A stretch of DNA of 64,000 nt from Flavobacterium nitratireducens (GTDB lineage Bacteria > Bacteroidota > Bacteroidia > Flavobacteriales > Flavobacteriaceae): assembly GCF_029625335.1 (NCBI RefSeq), contig NZ_CP121111.1, positions 806,001 to 870,000 of the forward strand, given 5' to 3'. Below are positions 49,344 through 58,541 of the stretch, one piece after another. The notes below the pieces were generated by a model. The model was not told the origin of the DNA. It did not search any database and saw only the letters and a list, made by a program, of their open reading frames with translations. The translations under genes and the position numbers were made by a program. Position 1 is the stretch's first letter. Every line of letters starts with the position of its first letter.

Positions 49344-51404
49344 TTAGTTTTCAATTTTTTCCAAATCTAGTAAAAAACTAAATTCTTTTGCTAATTCTTT
49401 GAGTGCTTCAAACCTTCCTGAAGCCCCTCCATGACCTGCATCCATGTTCGTATCCAAGAACAAAACAGTATCGTCATTTTTAAATGTTCTTAGCTTAGCA
49501 ACCCATTTTGCTGGTTCCCAATACTGTACTTGTGAATCATGCAAGCCAGTTGAAACATACATATTTGGATAAGCTTGTTTTTTTATATTATCGTAAGGCG
49601 AATACGATCTCATGTACTGATAATATTTTTTAACATTTGGATTTCCCCATTCGTCGTATTCTCCAGTTGTCAATGGTATACTTTCGTCAAGCATTGTAGT
49701 CATAACATCTACAAATGGCACTTGAGCGATGACTCCATTGTACATCTCTGGTGCTTCGTTGATAATTACCCCCATCAGTAATCCACCTGCCGAACCTCCT
49801 TCGGCATATAAATGAGCTGGCGAAGTATAGTTACATTCAATCAAATACTTGGAACAATCAATAAAATCCGTAAATGTATTTTTTTTATGAAGTAATTTTC
49901 CATCTTCATACCATTGTCTTCCCAAATCTTCTCCACCACGAATATGCGCTATTGCATAAATAAAACCTCTATCTAACAATGACAAGCGTGTAGAAGAAAA
50001 ATAAGCATCCATTGAATGTCCATAAGATCCATAAGCATATAGCAACAGTGGATTATTTCCGTTTTTCTCTATTTCTTTGCGGTAAACCATCGAAATAGGC
50101 ACTTTAGTACCGTCTTTGGCAGTAGCCCAAACACGTTCTTCTATGTAATTATTTTTATCAAAAGTACCACCTAAAACTTCTTGTTCTTTTTTAACCTCCT
50201 TTTCTTTGGTACGCATATTAAAATCAATAATCGAAGAAGGCGTTGCCATTGACTGGTAACTGTAACGCAAAATTTCCGTATCAAAATCAACGTTTGTAGA
50301 AGTATAAGCCGTATAGGTTTCACTGCCAAAAGGCAAATAATACTCTTCCTTACCATCCCAAGACATTATTCGGATTTTATTTAAGCCTCCTGTTCTTTCT
50401 TCAAGTACCAAATAATTGGAAAAAATTTCAATATCTTCTAGCAAAACATCTTCACGATGTCCAATAATTTCTACCCAATTTTCTACAGAAGTAGCCTCCT
50501 CAGGGGTTTTCATTAATTTGAAATTTTCAGCCTTATCTTTATTCGTTACTATATAAAAACTGTCTTTATAATGATTGATGCTATATTCTACACCTCTTTT
50601 TCGTTTTTGAAAAATCTTGAATTTCCCATCCGGATTATCTGCATTCAAAATACGATATTCAGTAGTCAATGTACTTCCTGATTCGATAGCCAGATATTTA
50701 CGCGATTTTGATTTGGCAATATCTACGCTAAAAGTGTCGTCTTTTTCAAAATAAACTAAGACATCCTCTTCTTGTTTCGTTCCTAATTTATGTTTAAAAA
50801 TAGAATCGGAACGCAAAGTAACCTCATCTTGTTTCGAGTAAAAAATAGTTTTATTGTCGTTAGCCCAAACAGCCGAACCGGTAACTTTTTCAATTTTATC
50901 TGCTAAAATCTCATTGGTTTCTAAATTCTTGACCTGAATCGTATAAATTCTTCTCCCAATAACATCTGTACTAAAAAGAGCCAACTTATTATCCGGACTA
51001 ATACTCATAGCTCCTAACTTGAAGTAAGATTGTCCTTCGGCCAAAACATTACAGTCAAAAAGAATTTCTTCGGCTGCTGTAAGACTTCCTTTTTTCGGGA
51101 ATAAATAGGATAATTTTTTTCCCGTTTCATAGCGGGTAATATAATAATAGCCATTGTACAAATAAGGAACTGATTCGTCCTGTTCCTTGATTCTGGCTTT
51201 CATTTCTTCAAATAATTTAGCTTGGAAATCCTTTGTATGAGCAGTCATTTTTTGATAATACTCATTTTCTTGGTTAAGGTATTCAATGACTTCAGGATTT
51301 TCGCGGTCATTTAACCAAAAATAATTATCGATTCTAAGATCTCCAAATTTCTCTAATTCGGTAGGTATGATTTTAGCAACAGGCGGTTGTAATTTTTCTA
51401 TCAT
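49344..51404 (-). CDS. ptrB: Oligopeptidase B (S9A prolyl oligopeptidase family)
   Basis: A 686-residue serine peptidase that cuts after basic residues in short peptides. The seven-bladed propeller occupies about 75-400, the hydrolase domain is at the C-terminus with Ser in GGSAGGLLMG, Asp in LHDSQV and His in MDAGHGGASGR. No signal peptide, hence cytoplasmic. The N-terminal text (YFWLNDRENPEVIEYLNQENEYYQK) is characteristic for oligopeptidase B. Good full-length gene. Confidence 0.92.
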   Translation of the reverse strand: MIEKLQPPVAKIIPTELEKFGDLRIDNYFWLNDRENPEVIEYLNQENEYYQKMTAHTKDFQAKLFEEMKARIKEQDESVPYLYNGYYYITRYETGKKLSYLFPKKGSLTAAEEILFDCNVLAEGQSYFKLGAMSISPDNKLALFSTDVIGRRIYTIQVKNLETNEILADKIEKVTGSAVWANDNKTIFYSKQDEVTLRSDSIFKHKLGTKQEEDVLVYFEKDDTFSVDIAKSKSRKYLAIESGSTLTTEYRILNADNPDGKFKIFQKRKRGVEYSINHYKDSFYIVTNKDKAENFKLMKTPEEATSVENWVEIIGHREDVLLEDIEIFSNYLVLEERTGGLNKIRIMSWDGKEEYYLPFGSETYTAYTSTNVDFDTEILRYSYQSMATPSSIIDFNMRTKEKEVKKEQEVLGGTFDKNNYIEERVWATAKDGTKVPISMVYRKEIEKNGNNPLLLYAYGSYGHSMDAYFSSTRLSLLDRGFIYAIAHIRGGEDLGRQWYEDGKLLHKKNTFTDFIDCSKYLIECNYTSPAHLYAEGGSAGGLLMGVIINEAPEMYNGVIAQVPFVDVMTTMLDESIPLTTGEYDEWGNPNVKKYYQYMRSYSPYDNIKKQAYPNMYVSTGLHDSQVQYWEPAKWVAKLRTFKNDDTVLFLDTNMDAGHGGASGRFEALKELAKEFSFLLDLEKIEN

Positions 51405-51496
51405 TTAGTAATTCTCAACATTTATATAATAGCTGATGCAAAAGTAGGCGAAACAGTAAGTAATACGAACCTCTTTTTCATCAATTTTAACATTGT

Positions 51497-51504
51497 TATC
51501 TTTG
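51497..51504 (+). promoter_or_regulatory. -7 promoter box of ybaB
   Basis: Perfect TATCTTTG, 42 bases before the start codon; the -33 TTG is not clear. Confidence 0.5.
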
Positions 51505-51546
51505 TAAAAATACTAATTTCGTAGACTAATTTTAAAAAAAACAAAA

Positions 51547-51867
51547 ATGGATTTAATGGGAATGATGGGTAAATTAAAAGAAACCCAAAACAAAATTGAA
51601 GCAACTAAAAAACGTTTAGATACCGTTCTTGTTGACGAACAAAGTACTGACGGACTATTAAAAGTAACAATCACAGCTAACAGAACAATTAAATCGATCT
51701 CAATTGCTGATGAATTATTAGAAGATAAAGAGCAACTAGAAGACTATATGATTTTAGTCTTGAACAAAGCCATTGAAAAAGCAACCAAAGTGAATGAAGC
51801 CGAACTAGATGCTGTTGCCAAAATGGATATGCCAATGATTCCGGGGATGGACAATTTGTTTAAATAA
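51547..51867 (+). CDS. YbaB/EbfC family nucleoid-associated protein
   Basis: A 106-residue protein with the YbaB fold: N-terminal coiled coil ([17 protein letters not shown]), the beta segment [16 protein letters not shown] and the C-terminal Met/Pro-rich tail ([11 protein letters not shown]). It binds DNA as a dimer and may affect gene expression. In many bacteria it follows dnaX and precedes recR; here it stands alone, convergent with a threonine aldolase gene. Confidence 0.92.
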   Translation: MDLMGMMGKLKETQNKIEATKKRLDTVLVDEQSTDGLLKVTITANRTIKSISIADELLEDKEQLEDYMILVLNKAIEKATKVNEAELDAVAKMDMPMIPGMDNLFK

Positions 51868-51945
51868 GAAATTAGAGGTTAGAAATTAGAAGTGCATACT
51901 TCCTCATTCTAACCTCTAACCTCTAACCTCTAACCTCTAACTTCA
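51868..51945. repeat. Heptamer repeat (CTCTAAC) array in an intergenic hairpin
   Basis: Four or five direct copies of CTCTAAC at about 51908-51940 face inverted partners (TTAGAGGTTAGAAATTAG) at 51871-51888. The gap joins the 3' ends of two convergent genes, so it may fold as a bidirectional terminator. The same heptamer appears at 54292-54311. Confidence 0.65.
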
Positions 51946-51947
51946 AT

Positions 51948-52967
51948 CTACATTTTCGCCAAAGTCTCTAATACGTAGGTATGCATTACTTCTCGATAAT
52001 CCAAGTGTGTTACCATACGTAACTTTCGATTTCCGATAGCATTAATAGAGATGTTTTTCTGTTTCAATTTTTCGATAAAAACGGAATCACTATATTCTGG
52101 AATCAAGGAAAAAATCAAGATATTCGTTTCCACTGGCTCAACAGCCGCAACCCATTCTTTTTTCTTCAATACATTGGCTAATTCTTTGGCGCGTCTGTGA
52201 TCCTCTGTTAATAATTTGATGTTATTTTCTAAGGCGTACAATGCTCCAGCTGCTAAATAACCAGATTGTCGCATAGCTCCGCCTAAAACCTTTCTGATTC
52301 GCAATGCGCGCTTAATCGTTTCTTTATCCCCTAATAAAACGGAACCAACTGGAGCACCTAATCCTTTTGAAAAACAAACCGAAATGGTATCAAATAATTT
52401 TCCGAAATCTTTTGGATTTTGTCTCTTAGCAACCAAAGCATTCCAAATGCGTGCTCCATCTAGATGTAATTTTAAGCCATGCTCATCGCAAACCTCCTTT
52501 ATCTTTTCCAATTCTTCCATTTCATAACAAGCTCCTCCTCCTAAATTGGTTGTATTCTCCAAACAAACCAATGAAGTTTTTGGGCTATGAAAAAAATCCG
52601 GATCATTAATTTCCGCTGAAACTTGCTCCGCAGTAATCATTCCTCTCTTACCTTCTATCAATCGACAAGAAACGCCACTATTAAAGGAAACACCTCCTGC
52701 TTCAAAATGAAAAATATGAGCAAATTTATCCGCAATCAACTGATCACTAGGTTGGGTATGTAATTTAATAGCCGTTTGATTCGCCATCGTTCCTGATGGA
52801 AAAAACAAGCCGGCTTCCATTCCAAAAATAGCGGCTACCCGGTCTTCAAGTTCATTTACTGTGGGATCTTCCTTGTACACATCGTCACCCACATCGGCAT
52901 TGAACATATATTGTAACATTTCGTAGGACGGTTTTGTTACAGTATCACTTACTAAATTTATTTGCAT
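51948..52967 (-). CDS. ltaE: Low-specificity L-threonine aldolase
   Basis: A 339-residue fold type I PLP enzyme cleaving threonine to glycine and acetaldehyde. N-terminal NLVSDTVTKPSYEML, FFPSGTMANQTAIK, the aspartate of LHLDGARIWNA and the PLP lysine in SVCFSKGLGAPVGS are all clear. Normal length. Confidence 0.92.
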   Translation of the reverse strand: MQINLVSDTVTKPSYEMLQYMFNADVGDDVYKEDPTVNELEDRVAAIFGMEAGLFFPSGTMANQTAIKLHTQPSDQLIADKFAHIFHFEAGGVSFNSGVSCRLIEGKRGMITAEQVSAEINDPDFFHSPKTSLVCLENTTNLGGGACYEMEELEKIKEVCDEHGLKLHLDGARIWNALVAKRQNPKDFGKLFDTISVCFSKGLGAPVGSVLLGDKETIKRALRIRKVLGGAMRQSGYLAAGALYALENNIKLLTEDHRRAKELANVLKKKEWVAAVEPVETNILIFSLIPEYSDSVFIEKLKQKNISINAIGNRKLRMVTHLDYREVMHTYVLETLAKM

Positions 52968-53019
52968 TATTATATTTTTTATAAAGACTTAATTGGCTTC
53001 AGTCCTACTTATTTTTTAC

Positions 53020-53027
53020 TATTTTTG
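53020..53027 (+). promoter_or_regulatory. -7 promoter box of prfB
   Basis: TATTTTTG, 21 bases before the prfB ATG. A -33 TTG at 52993 is 24 bases away, a little far. Confidence 0.45.
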
Positions 53028-53048
53028 TGCCACAAAATTACATAATTT

Positions 53049-54146
53049 ATGACAACTACCGAACAAATTAAAGGTATTGTAGAACGCCTTGGTGCGTTGA
53101 GGAGGTATCTTTGACGTTGATGCTAAACTTATCGAAATTGCTAACGAAGAAGAGAAAACCTTTGCTCCAGATTTTTGGAACAACGCTAAGGAAGCCGAAC
53201 TTATTGTAAAGAACCTTCGAAACAAAAAAAATGGATTGAAGACTACGACAAAGCCGTTGCTCTTAACGACGAATTACAGCTAGCTTACGAATTTTACAAA
53301 GAAGGCGAACTTTCCGCTGAAGAACTTGACGAACAATACGCGCTTACCGAAAAACATATTGAAAGCATCGAATTCAAAAACATGCTTTCGGATGAAGGAG
53401 ACAGTTTAAGTGCTGTTTTACAAATTACAGCCGGAGCTGGAGGAACCGAAAGTTGCGACTGGGCTTCGATGTTAATGCGTATGTACATGATGTGGGGCGA
53501 AAAATACGGTTTCAAAATCAAAGAACTGAATTATCAGGAAGGTGATGTGGCAGGAATTAAAACCGTGACTCTGGAATTTGAAGGCGATTACTCTTTTGGT
53601 TACCTAAAAGGCGAAAATGGGGTACATCGTTTGGTGCGTATTTCTCCTTTTGATAGTAATGCCAAACGACACACTTCTTTTGCTTCCGTTTATGTTTATC
53701 CTTTGGTGGATGATAGTATCGAAATTGACATTAACCCTGCTGATATCGAAATTACTACTTCCCGTTCCAGTGGTGCCGGAGGACAAAACGTAAATAAGGT
53801 AGAGACCAAAGTACAATTGTACCACAAACCAACAGGAATCCAGATTCAGTGTTCGGAAACCCGTTCGCAACAGGACAACAGACAACGTGCGATGCAAATG
53901 CTTCGTTCGCAGTTGTACGAAATCGAATTGAAAAAGAAACAAGCGCAACGTGCCGATATCGAAGCCGGAAAAATGAAAATCGAATGGGGTTCTCAAATCC
54001 GAAATTACGTGATGCAACCTTATAAATTAGTCAAAGACGTTCGCACCGGTTATGAAACCAGCAATGTCGACAGCGTGATGAATGGCGAAATTGACGAATT
54101 CCTAAAAGCCTATCTGATGATGATGGGACAGAAGGAAGAAGAGTAG
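53049..54146 (+). CDS. prfB: Peptide chain release factor 2 with programmed +1 frameshift, plus a second unexplained frameshift
   Basis: Reading from ATG 53049 gives 21 codons, then TGA at 53112-53114. The recoding site is textbook: AGGAGG, then TAT CTT TGA C, with the Shine-Dalgarno-like element three bases before CTT. A +1 shift leads on with [15 protein letters not shown] second break occurs at eight A (53224-53231); nine would give [14 protein letters not shown] and join the long frame ending at 54146. The GGQ motif is in [18 protein letters not shown] and the SPF motif in [16 protein letters not shown]2 decodes UGA and UAA. Loss is unlikely to be tolerated, so the second break is probably a sequencing error. 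Confidence 0.9.
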
Positions 54147-54318
54147 TTTTTAGTGATCAGTGATCAGAAAGCAGATTTTAGAAAGCAGAAGGCAGATTGA
54201 AGATTTCAGAAATCTGCCTTCTGTTTTCTATTTTCTCTTCTCTTTTTTTCTAACGTCTCACCCATAACTCACAACACACAATTCATAACTTCTAACCTCT
54301 AACCTCTAACTTAAAAAA
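54147..54318. repeat. Intergenic repeats between prfB and pentapeptide gene
   Basis: Contains GATCAGTGATCAG, an inverted pair GAAGGCAGATT...AATCTGCCTTC (54187-54220), then T-rich sequence and CTCTAAC repeats at 54292-54311, as near ybaB. The hairpin may terminate prfB transcription. Confidence 0.5.
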
Positions 54319-54888
54319 ATGCCCGAGTATTTCTTCGACCAACATTACAACAACATCCTCTACGGTCAGGAAAGTCTCAACCTAAAAGAATTTGAATCCT
54401 GTACGTTTACAAATTGCAATTTTTCTGAATGCAATTTTATAGGCGTTATTTTTATTCATTGCGAGTTCAACAACTGTATTTTTGACAATGCAAAAATCAA
54501 TCATACGGCTTTTAGAACCGTACATTTTAACCATTGCCAAATCAAGGAAGTCAATTTTGCTATGAGTGACAAACTCATTTTCGAAATGCACTTTAATCAC
54601 TGCGTATTAGATTTTTATAAATTTTACGCCTTAAAACTCAAAGGCATTACTTTTAATAATTCCAGCCTAATTGCGGTCGATTTTATGGCTACCAACTTAA
54701 CTGGAGCCCAATTCTACAACTGCGATTTGTACCGCTCCGAATTTGAAAAAGCCATTGCCAACAAAGTCGATTTTAGCAGCAGCTACAACTACACCATCGA
54801 CCCTACCAAAACGCAATTGAAAAAAGCAAAATTCGCTCTCGAAGGATTAAAAGGTCTGCTTTATAAGCACGGAATTATTGTGGAGTAA
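54319..54888 (+). CDS. Pentapeptide repeat protein
   Basis: A 189-residue protein with repeated five-residue units of the form A(D/N)LxX, here mostly with Cys/Asn/Phe: CTFTNCNFSECNFIGVIF, FNNCIFDNAKINHTAF, LTGAQFYNCDLYRSEFEKA. The resulting quadrilateral beta helix should occupy most of the protein. About ten Cys residues are regular in the helix, more than usual. Some family members protect gyrase from quinolones; no evidence of that here. Confidence 0.85.
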   Translation: MPEYFFDQHYNNILYGQESLNLKEFESCTFTNCNFSECNFIGVIFIHCEFNNCIFDNAKINHTAFRTVHFNHCQIKEVNFAMSDKLIFEMHFNHCVLDFYKFYALKLKGITFNNSSLIAVDFMATNLTGAQFYNCDLYRSEFEKAIANKVDFSSSYNYTIDPTKTQLKKAKFALEGLKGLLYKHGIIVE

Positions 54889-55197
54889 ATTGTTTTTCTG
54901 GAGCATTACTTCTTCGTTTCCATAACAACTTCCCTCCTGCTCTCACCTTTTTCTCTCCGTTATACTTCGAGCATATCAGATCCAAGAAATTGTTAATTTA
55001 AAATTCAGAGCAAATTATATTACTTTTTTTCTAAATATTTTTTTATCGAAAAATCATAAATAAAAAAGACAAAAAAACAATTCATAAAACATTTTTCCAT
55101 TCCTTAATTTTGGATTAAATTAACAACTGAGTCTCTTAAGAACTGAACATTTTTGAGTACTTTTGTGGCACTTTTTAAAAATGTAATCCCTTTACAA
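54889..55197. other. AT-rich leader of ccsBA
   Basis: About 310 bases with no gene. Only a -7 box TACTTTTG at 55158-55165 stands out, 33 bases before the ATG. No convincing hairpin. Confidence 0.5.
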
Positions 55198-58100
55198 ATG
55201 GATAAAAAAATAGTCGCTTTTTTATTTTCTACCCGCTTAATGGCTTTTCTATTTCTGGCATTTGCAATCGCAATGGCAACCGGAACTTTCATCGAAAGTA
55301 AATACAACACCGATACCGCCCGTATTTGGGTATATAACACTTGGTGGTTCGAGGGAATTATGGTGTTTTTTATGATTAACTTCATAGGGAATATTAAGCG
55401 TTACCAATTACTAAAAAAAGAAAAATGGGCTACTCTTCTACTCCATTTGGCTTTTATTTTGATTCTTTTAGGAGCTTTCATCACGCGTTACATCAGTTTT
55501 GAAGGGGTGATGCCTATTCGCGAAGGCGCTACAGAAAGTCAATTTTATTCGGATAAGACCTTTCTAACCATTTTTGTAGATGGTGAATACAAGGGCAAAA
55601 TGAAACGTCGTGTTTATGAAAAACCAATTCTACTTTCGCCTGTAACCAATAATAATTTTTCGGTTTCTGGACAATTTGCCGATACCCCTTTTGAAGTGAA
55701 TTACAAAAATTTCATCATGGGCGCTAAGGAATATATTAAGCCTGATGCTAATGGTACTTTGTACATGAAATTAGTCGAAGCCGGTTCTGGTGGGCGTGAA
55801 GAGCATTTCTTAAAAGAAGGCGAAGTACAAAACATTCACAATGTACTTTTTGCTTTAAATAAGCCTACAGATGGTGCTATCAATATTAATTTTGATGGAA
55901 AAGACTATACTATTCAAACTCCATTTGAAGGAAACTTTATGCGCATGGCTGATAAGCTACAAGGAAGTGTAAGCAAAGACAAAATACAACCTTTGATGAT
56001 GCGTTCGTTATACAGCATTGGCGATATTCGAATTGTTTTTCCTGATCCTGCCACTAGAGGAGTAATTGATTATGAATCGAATAATGATTTTAAAGCTAAA
56101 AACCACGAAGATGCGCTGGTAGTTACCGTAAATGCCGAAGGACAGCAAAAAGAAGTAACACTACTAGGTTCAAAAGGAAAAACAGGCGAACCTAAAACAG
56201 TGAAAATTGGCAACATCGAATATTCGCTATTTTTCGGAAGTAAAGCGTACATTTTGCCTTTCAAAATCAAATTGAATGATTTCATTGCTCAAAAATACCC
56301 TGGAACAGAAAAAAGTTATTCTTCTTTTGAAAGTCAGGTAACGGTTCAGGATTCGGCTGAAAAGCCATTTGACGCCCGTATTTATATGAACCATGTTTTA
56401 GACCATAAAGGCTATCGTTTTTTCCAATCTTCTTTTGATCCTGATGAAAAAGGAACCGTTCTTTCCGTAAACCACGATTTTTGGGGAACTTACATTACGT
56501 ACGCTGGTTATTTTATTTTATTCTTTTCGCTAATGGCTATCATGTTTACCAAACATTCCCGTTTTGCTGATTTAAAACGCAAATTAGACGTAGTAAAAGA
56601 GAAAAAAGAAAAATTGATTCCCTTTTTACTTTTATTGTTAAGCTTAAATGGTTTTGCACAAACGCAGAAACACGACCATGACCATGAAGGTCACGACCAC
56701 AATCATGAACCTACAGAACAAGCGCATAATCATAATCACACGCATACTACAGAATCTACAAAAACGGGAAAAATGCCCGCAAGAGTAGCTCCTACCGAAA
56801 AGCAATTAGATTCTTTGATTACTAAATACAAAGTTTCCGAAAAACATGCAGCTAGTTTTGGTAGATTGATTATTCAAGATGCGGGTGGAAGAATGAAACC
56901 TATTAATACTTTCTCGTCAGAATTGTTACGAAAAGTAAGCCATGCTAACGAATACAAAGGTTTGAATTCGGACCAAGTATTCTTATCGATGTCACAATAT
57001 GCCCAACTTTGGATTGAGGTTCCCTTGATTTATATTAAAAGCGGAAATGACAGTATCCGTAAAATCATTGGGATTGATTCTAAAGCCAAATATGCGCCTT
57101 TTATTGCCTTTTTTGACGGAGAAGGAAATTATAAATTATCACCTTATTTAGAAGCCGCATATCAGGCTGCTAATCCAAATCAATTTGAAAAAGATTTCGT
57201 TGAAACGGATAAAAAAGTGAATTTGATGGAATCGGCATTAAGTGGATCTATTTTGAAGATTTTCCCAATTCCGAACGATCCAAACAACAAATGGATTTCA
57301 CTGAACGAAGTAGAAAAATCAGGTTTAAAAGGCATGGATTCTACTTATACTAAAAGTGTACTCCCCTTATATTTTGGTTCATTGACGAATGCTGCTACCT
57401 CTGGTGATTATAAAAATGCCGATGAACTATTAGAAAGCATTCACGGTTTCCAAAAGAAATTTGGCTCTAAAGTAATGCCAACAGACCAAAAGGTAGACAT
57501 GGAAATTTTATATAATAAATATGATGTTTTCCAAAAATTACCCTATTGGTATTTAACAGCAGCCATCTTAATGTTATTGTTTACCATTTTAAAAATATTC
57601 AAAGAGGGCAAAGTATTGAATTATTTGGTAAACGGAATGCACATCATCATCGGATTATTATTTGCCTTACATACGGCTGGACTTATTGCGCGCTGGTACA
57701 TTTCGGGTCACGCTCCTTGGAGTAATGCTTATGAGTCGATTGTTTATGTTTCCTGGGCCACGATGTTCTTTGGTTTGGCTTTCGACATAAAATCTAAATT
57801 AACCGTGGCTTCATCAGCCTTCGTTACAGCGATGATTTTGATGGCAGCTTATATGAACTGGATTGACCCCGAAATTGCTAATCTACAGCCAGTATTGAAC
57901 TCCTATTGGTTAATGATTCACGTAGCCGTGATTGTAGCGAGTTATGGCCCGTTTGCATTAGGATTTATACTTGGTTTTGTTTCGTTGTTATTGATCTTTT
58001 TTACTAACGAAAAGAATAAAATCAAAATGGATTTGAACATTCAAGAAATCACCTATATCAACGAAATGGCTTTAACTATTGGATTGATTATGTTAACCAT

Positions 58101-58449
58101 TGGGAACTTCTTGGGTGGACAATGGGCTAATGAGAGCTGGGGACGTTATTGGGGTTGGGACCCAAAAGAAACTTGGGCTTTAATCAGTATTATGGTGTAT
58201 GCTTTTGTAATTCACGCCCGTTTTGTACCTTCTCTTAGAGGGAAATGGGTTTTCAATTTGATGAGTATGTTTGCTTTTATTTCTATTTTATTTACCTATT
58301 ACGGAGTAAACTTCCATTTAGTAGGTTTGCATTCTTATGCTAGTGGAGAAGCGCATTCATTAAACTGGATTTATTATTCCATGGGAACAATTGCATTAAT
58401 TGGTGCCGTTACTTATCCAAAATACAAAAAATATTACAAGAAGAAATAA
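55198..58449 (+). CDS. Fused cytochrome c biogenesis protein CcsBA (ResB-CcsA)
   Basis: A 1083-residue membrane protein for System II heme attachment to c-type cytochromes. ATG 55198 starts at a basic first helix (DKKIVAFLFSTRLMAFLF). The N-terminal half is ResB-like with the large soluble domain (about 100-420); a helix at about 430-450 follows. Around 480-520 there is a His-rich stretch (HDHDHEGHDHNHE and HNHNHTHT). The C-terminal third is CcsA with the tryptophan-rich heme motif WGRYWGWDPKETWAL near 980. Fusion of the two proteins is normal in Bacteroidota; it exports heme and ligates it in the periplasm. Confidence 0.92.
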   Translation: MDKKIVAFLFSTRLMAFLFLAFAIAMATGTFIESKYNTDTARIWVYNTWWFEGIMVFFMINFIGNIKRYQLLKKEKWATLLLHLAFILILLGAFITRYISFEGVMPIREGATESQFYSDKTFLTIFVDGEYKGKMKRRVYEKPILLSPVTNNNFSVSGQFADTPFEVNYKNFIMGAKEYIKPDANGTLYMKLVEAGSGGREEHFLKEGEVQNIHNVLFALNKPTDGAININFDGKDYTIQTPFEGNFMRMADKLQGSVSKDKIQPLMMRSLYSIGDIRIVFPDPATRGVIDYESNNDFKAKNHEDALVVTVNAEGQQKEVTLLGSKGKTGEPKTVKIGNIEYSLFFGSKAYILPFKIKLNDFIAQKYPGTEKSYSSFESQVTVQDSAEKPFDARIYMNHVLDHKGYRFFQSSFDPDEKGTVLSVNHDFWGTYITYAGYFILFFSLMAIMFTKHSRFADLKRKLDVVKEKKEKLIPFLLLLLSLNGFAQTQKHDHDHEGHDHNHEPTEQAHNHNHTHTTESTKTGKMPARVAPTEKQLDSLITKYKVSEKHAASFGRLIIQDAGGRMKPINTFSSELLRKVSHANEYKGLNSDQVFLSMSQYAQLWIEVPLIYIKSGNDSIRKIIGIDSKAKYAPFIAFFDGEGNYKLSPYLEAAYQAANPNQFEKDFVETDKKVNLMESALSGSILKIFPIPNDPNNKWISLNEVEKSGLKGMDSTYTKSVLPLYFGSLTNAATSGDYKNADELLESIHGFQKKFGSKVMPTDQKVDMEILYNKYDVFQKLPYWYLTAAILMLLFTILKIFKEGKVLNYLVNGMHIIIGLLFALHTAGLIARWYISGHAPWSNAYESIVYVSWATMFFGLAFDIKSKLTVASSAFVTAMILMAAYMNWIDPEIANLQPVLNSYWLMIHVAVIVASYGPFALGFILGFVSLLLIFFTNEKNKIKMDLNIQEITYINEMALTIGLIMLTIGNFLGGQWANESWGRYWGWDPKETWALISIMVYAFVIHARFVPSLRGKWVFNLMSMFAFISILFTYYGVNFHLVGLHSYASGEAHSLNWIYYSMGTIALIGAVTYPKYKKYYKKK

Positions 58450-58476
58450 CTAAAATGCTATTTAGTTTTGGTACTA

Positions 58477-58514
58477 CAACAAAAAAATCCTTCTATATGA
58501 AGGATTTTTTGTTG
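58477..58514. terminator. Bidirectional terminator
   Basis: CAACAAAAAAATCCTTC pairs with GAAGGATTTTTTGTTG around TATAT, between the convergent ccsBA gene and aminotransferase pseudogene. Confidence 0.85.
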
Positions 58515-58541
58515 CACTAAATTGTAGCGTTAAAGAAAGAA

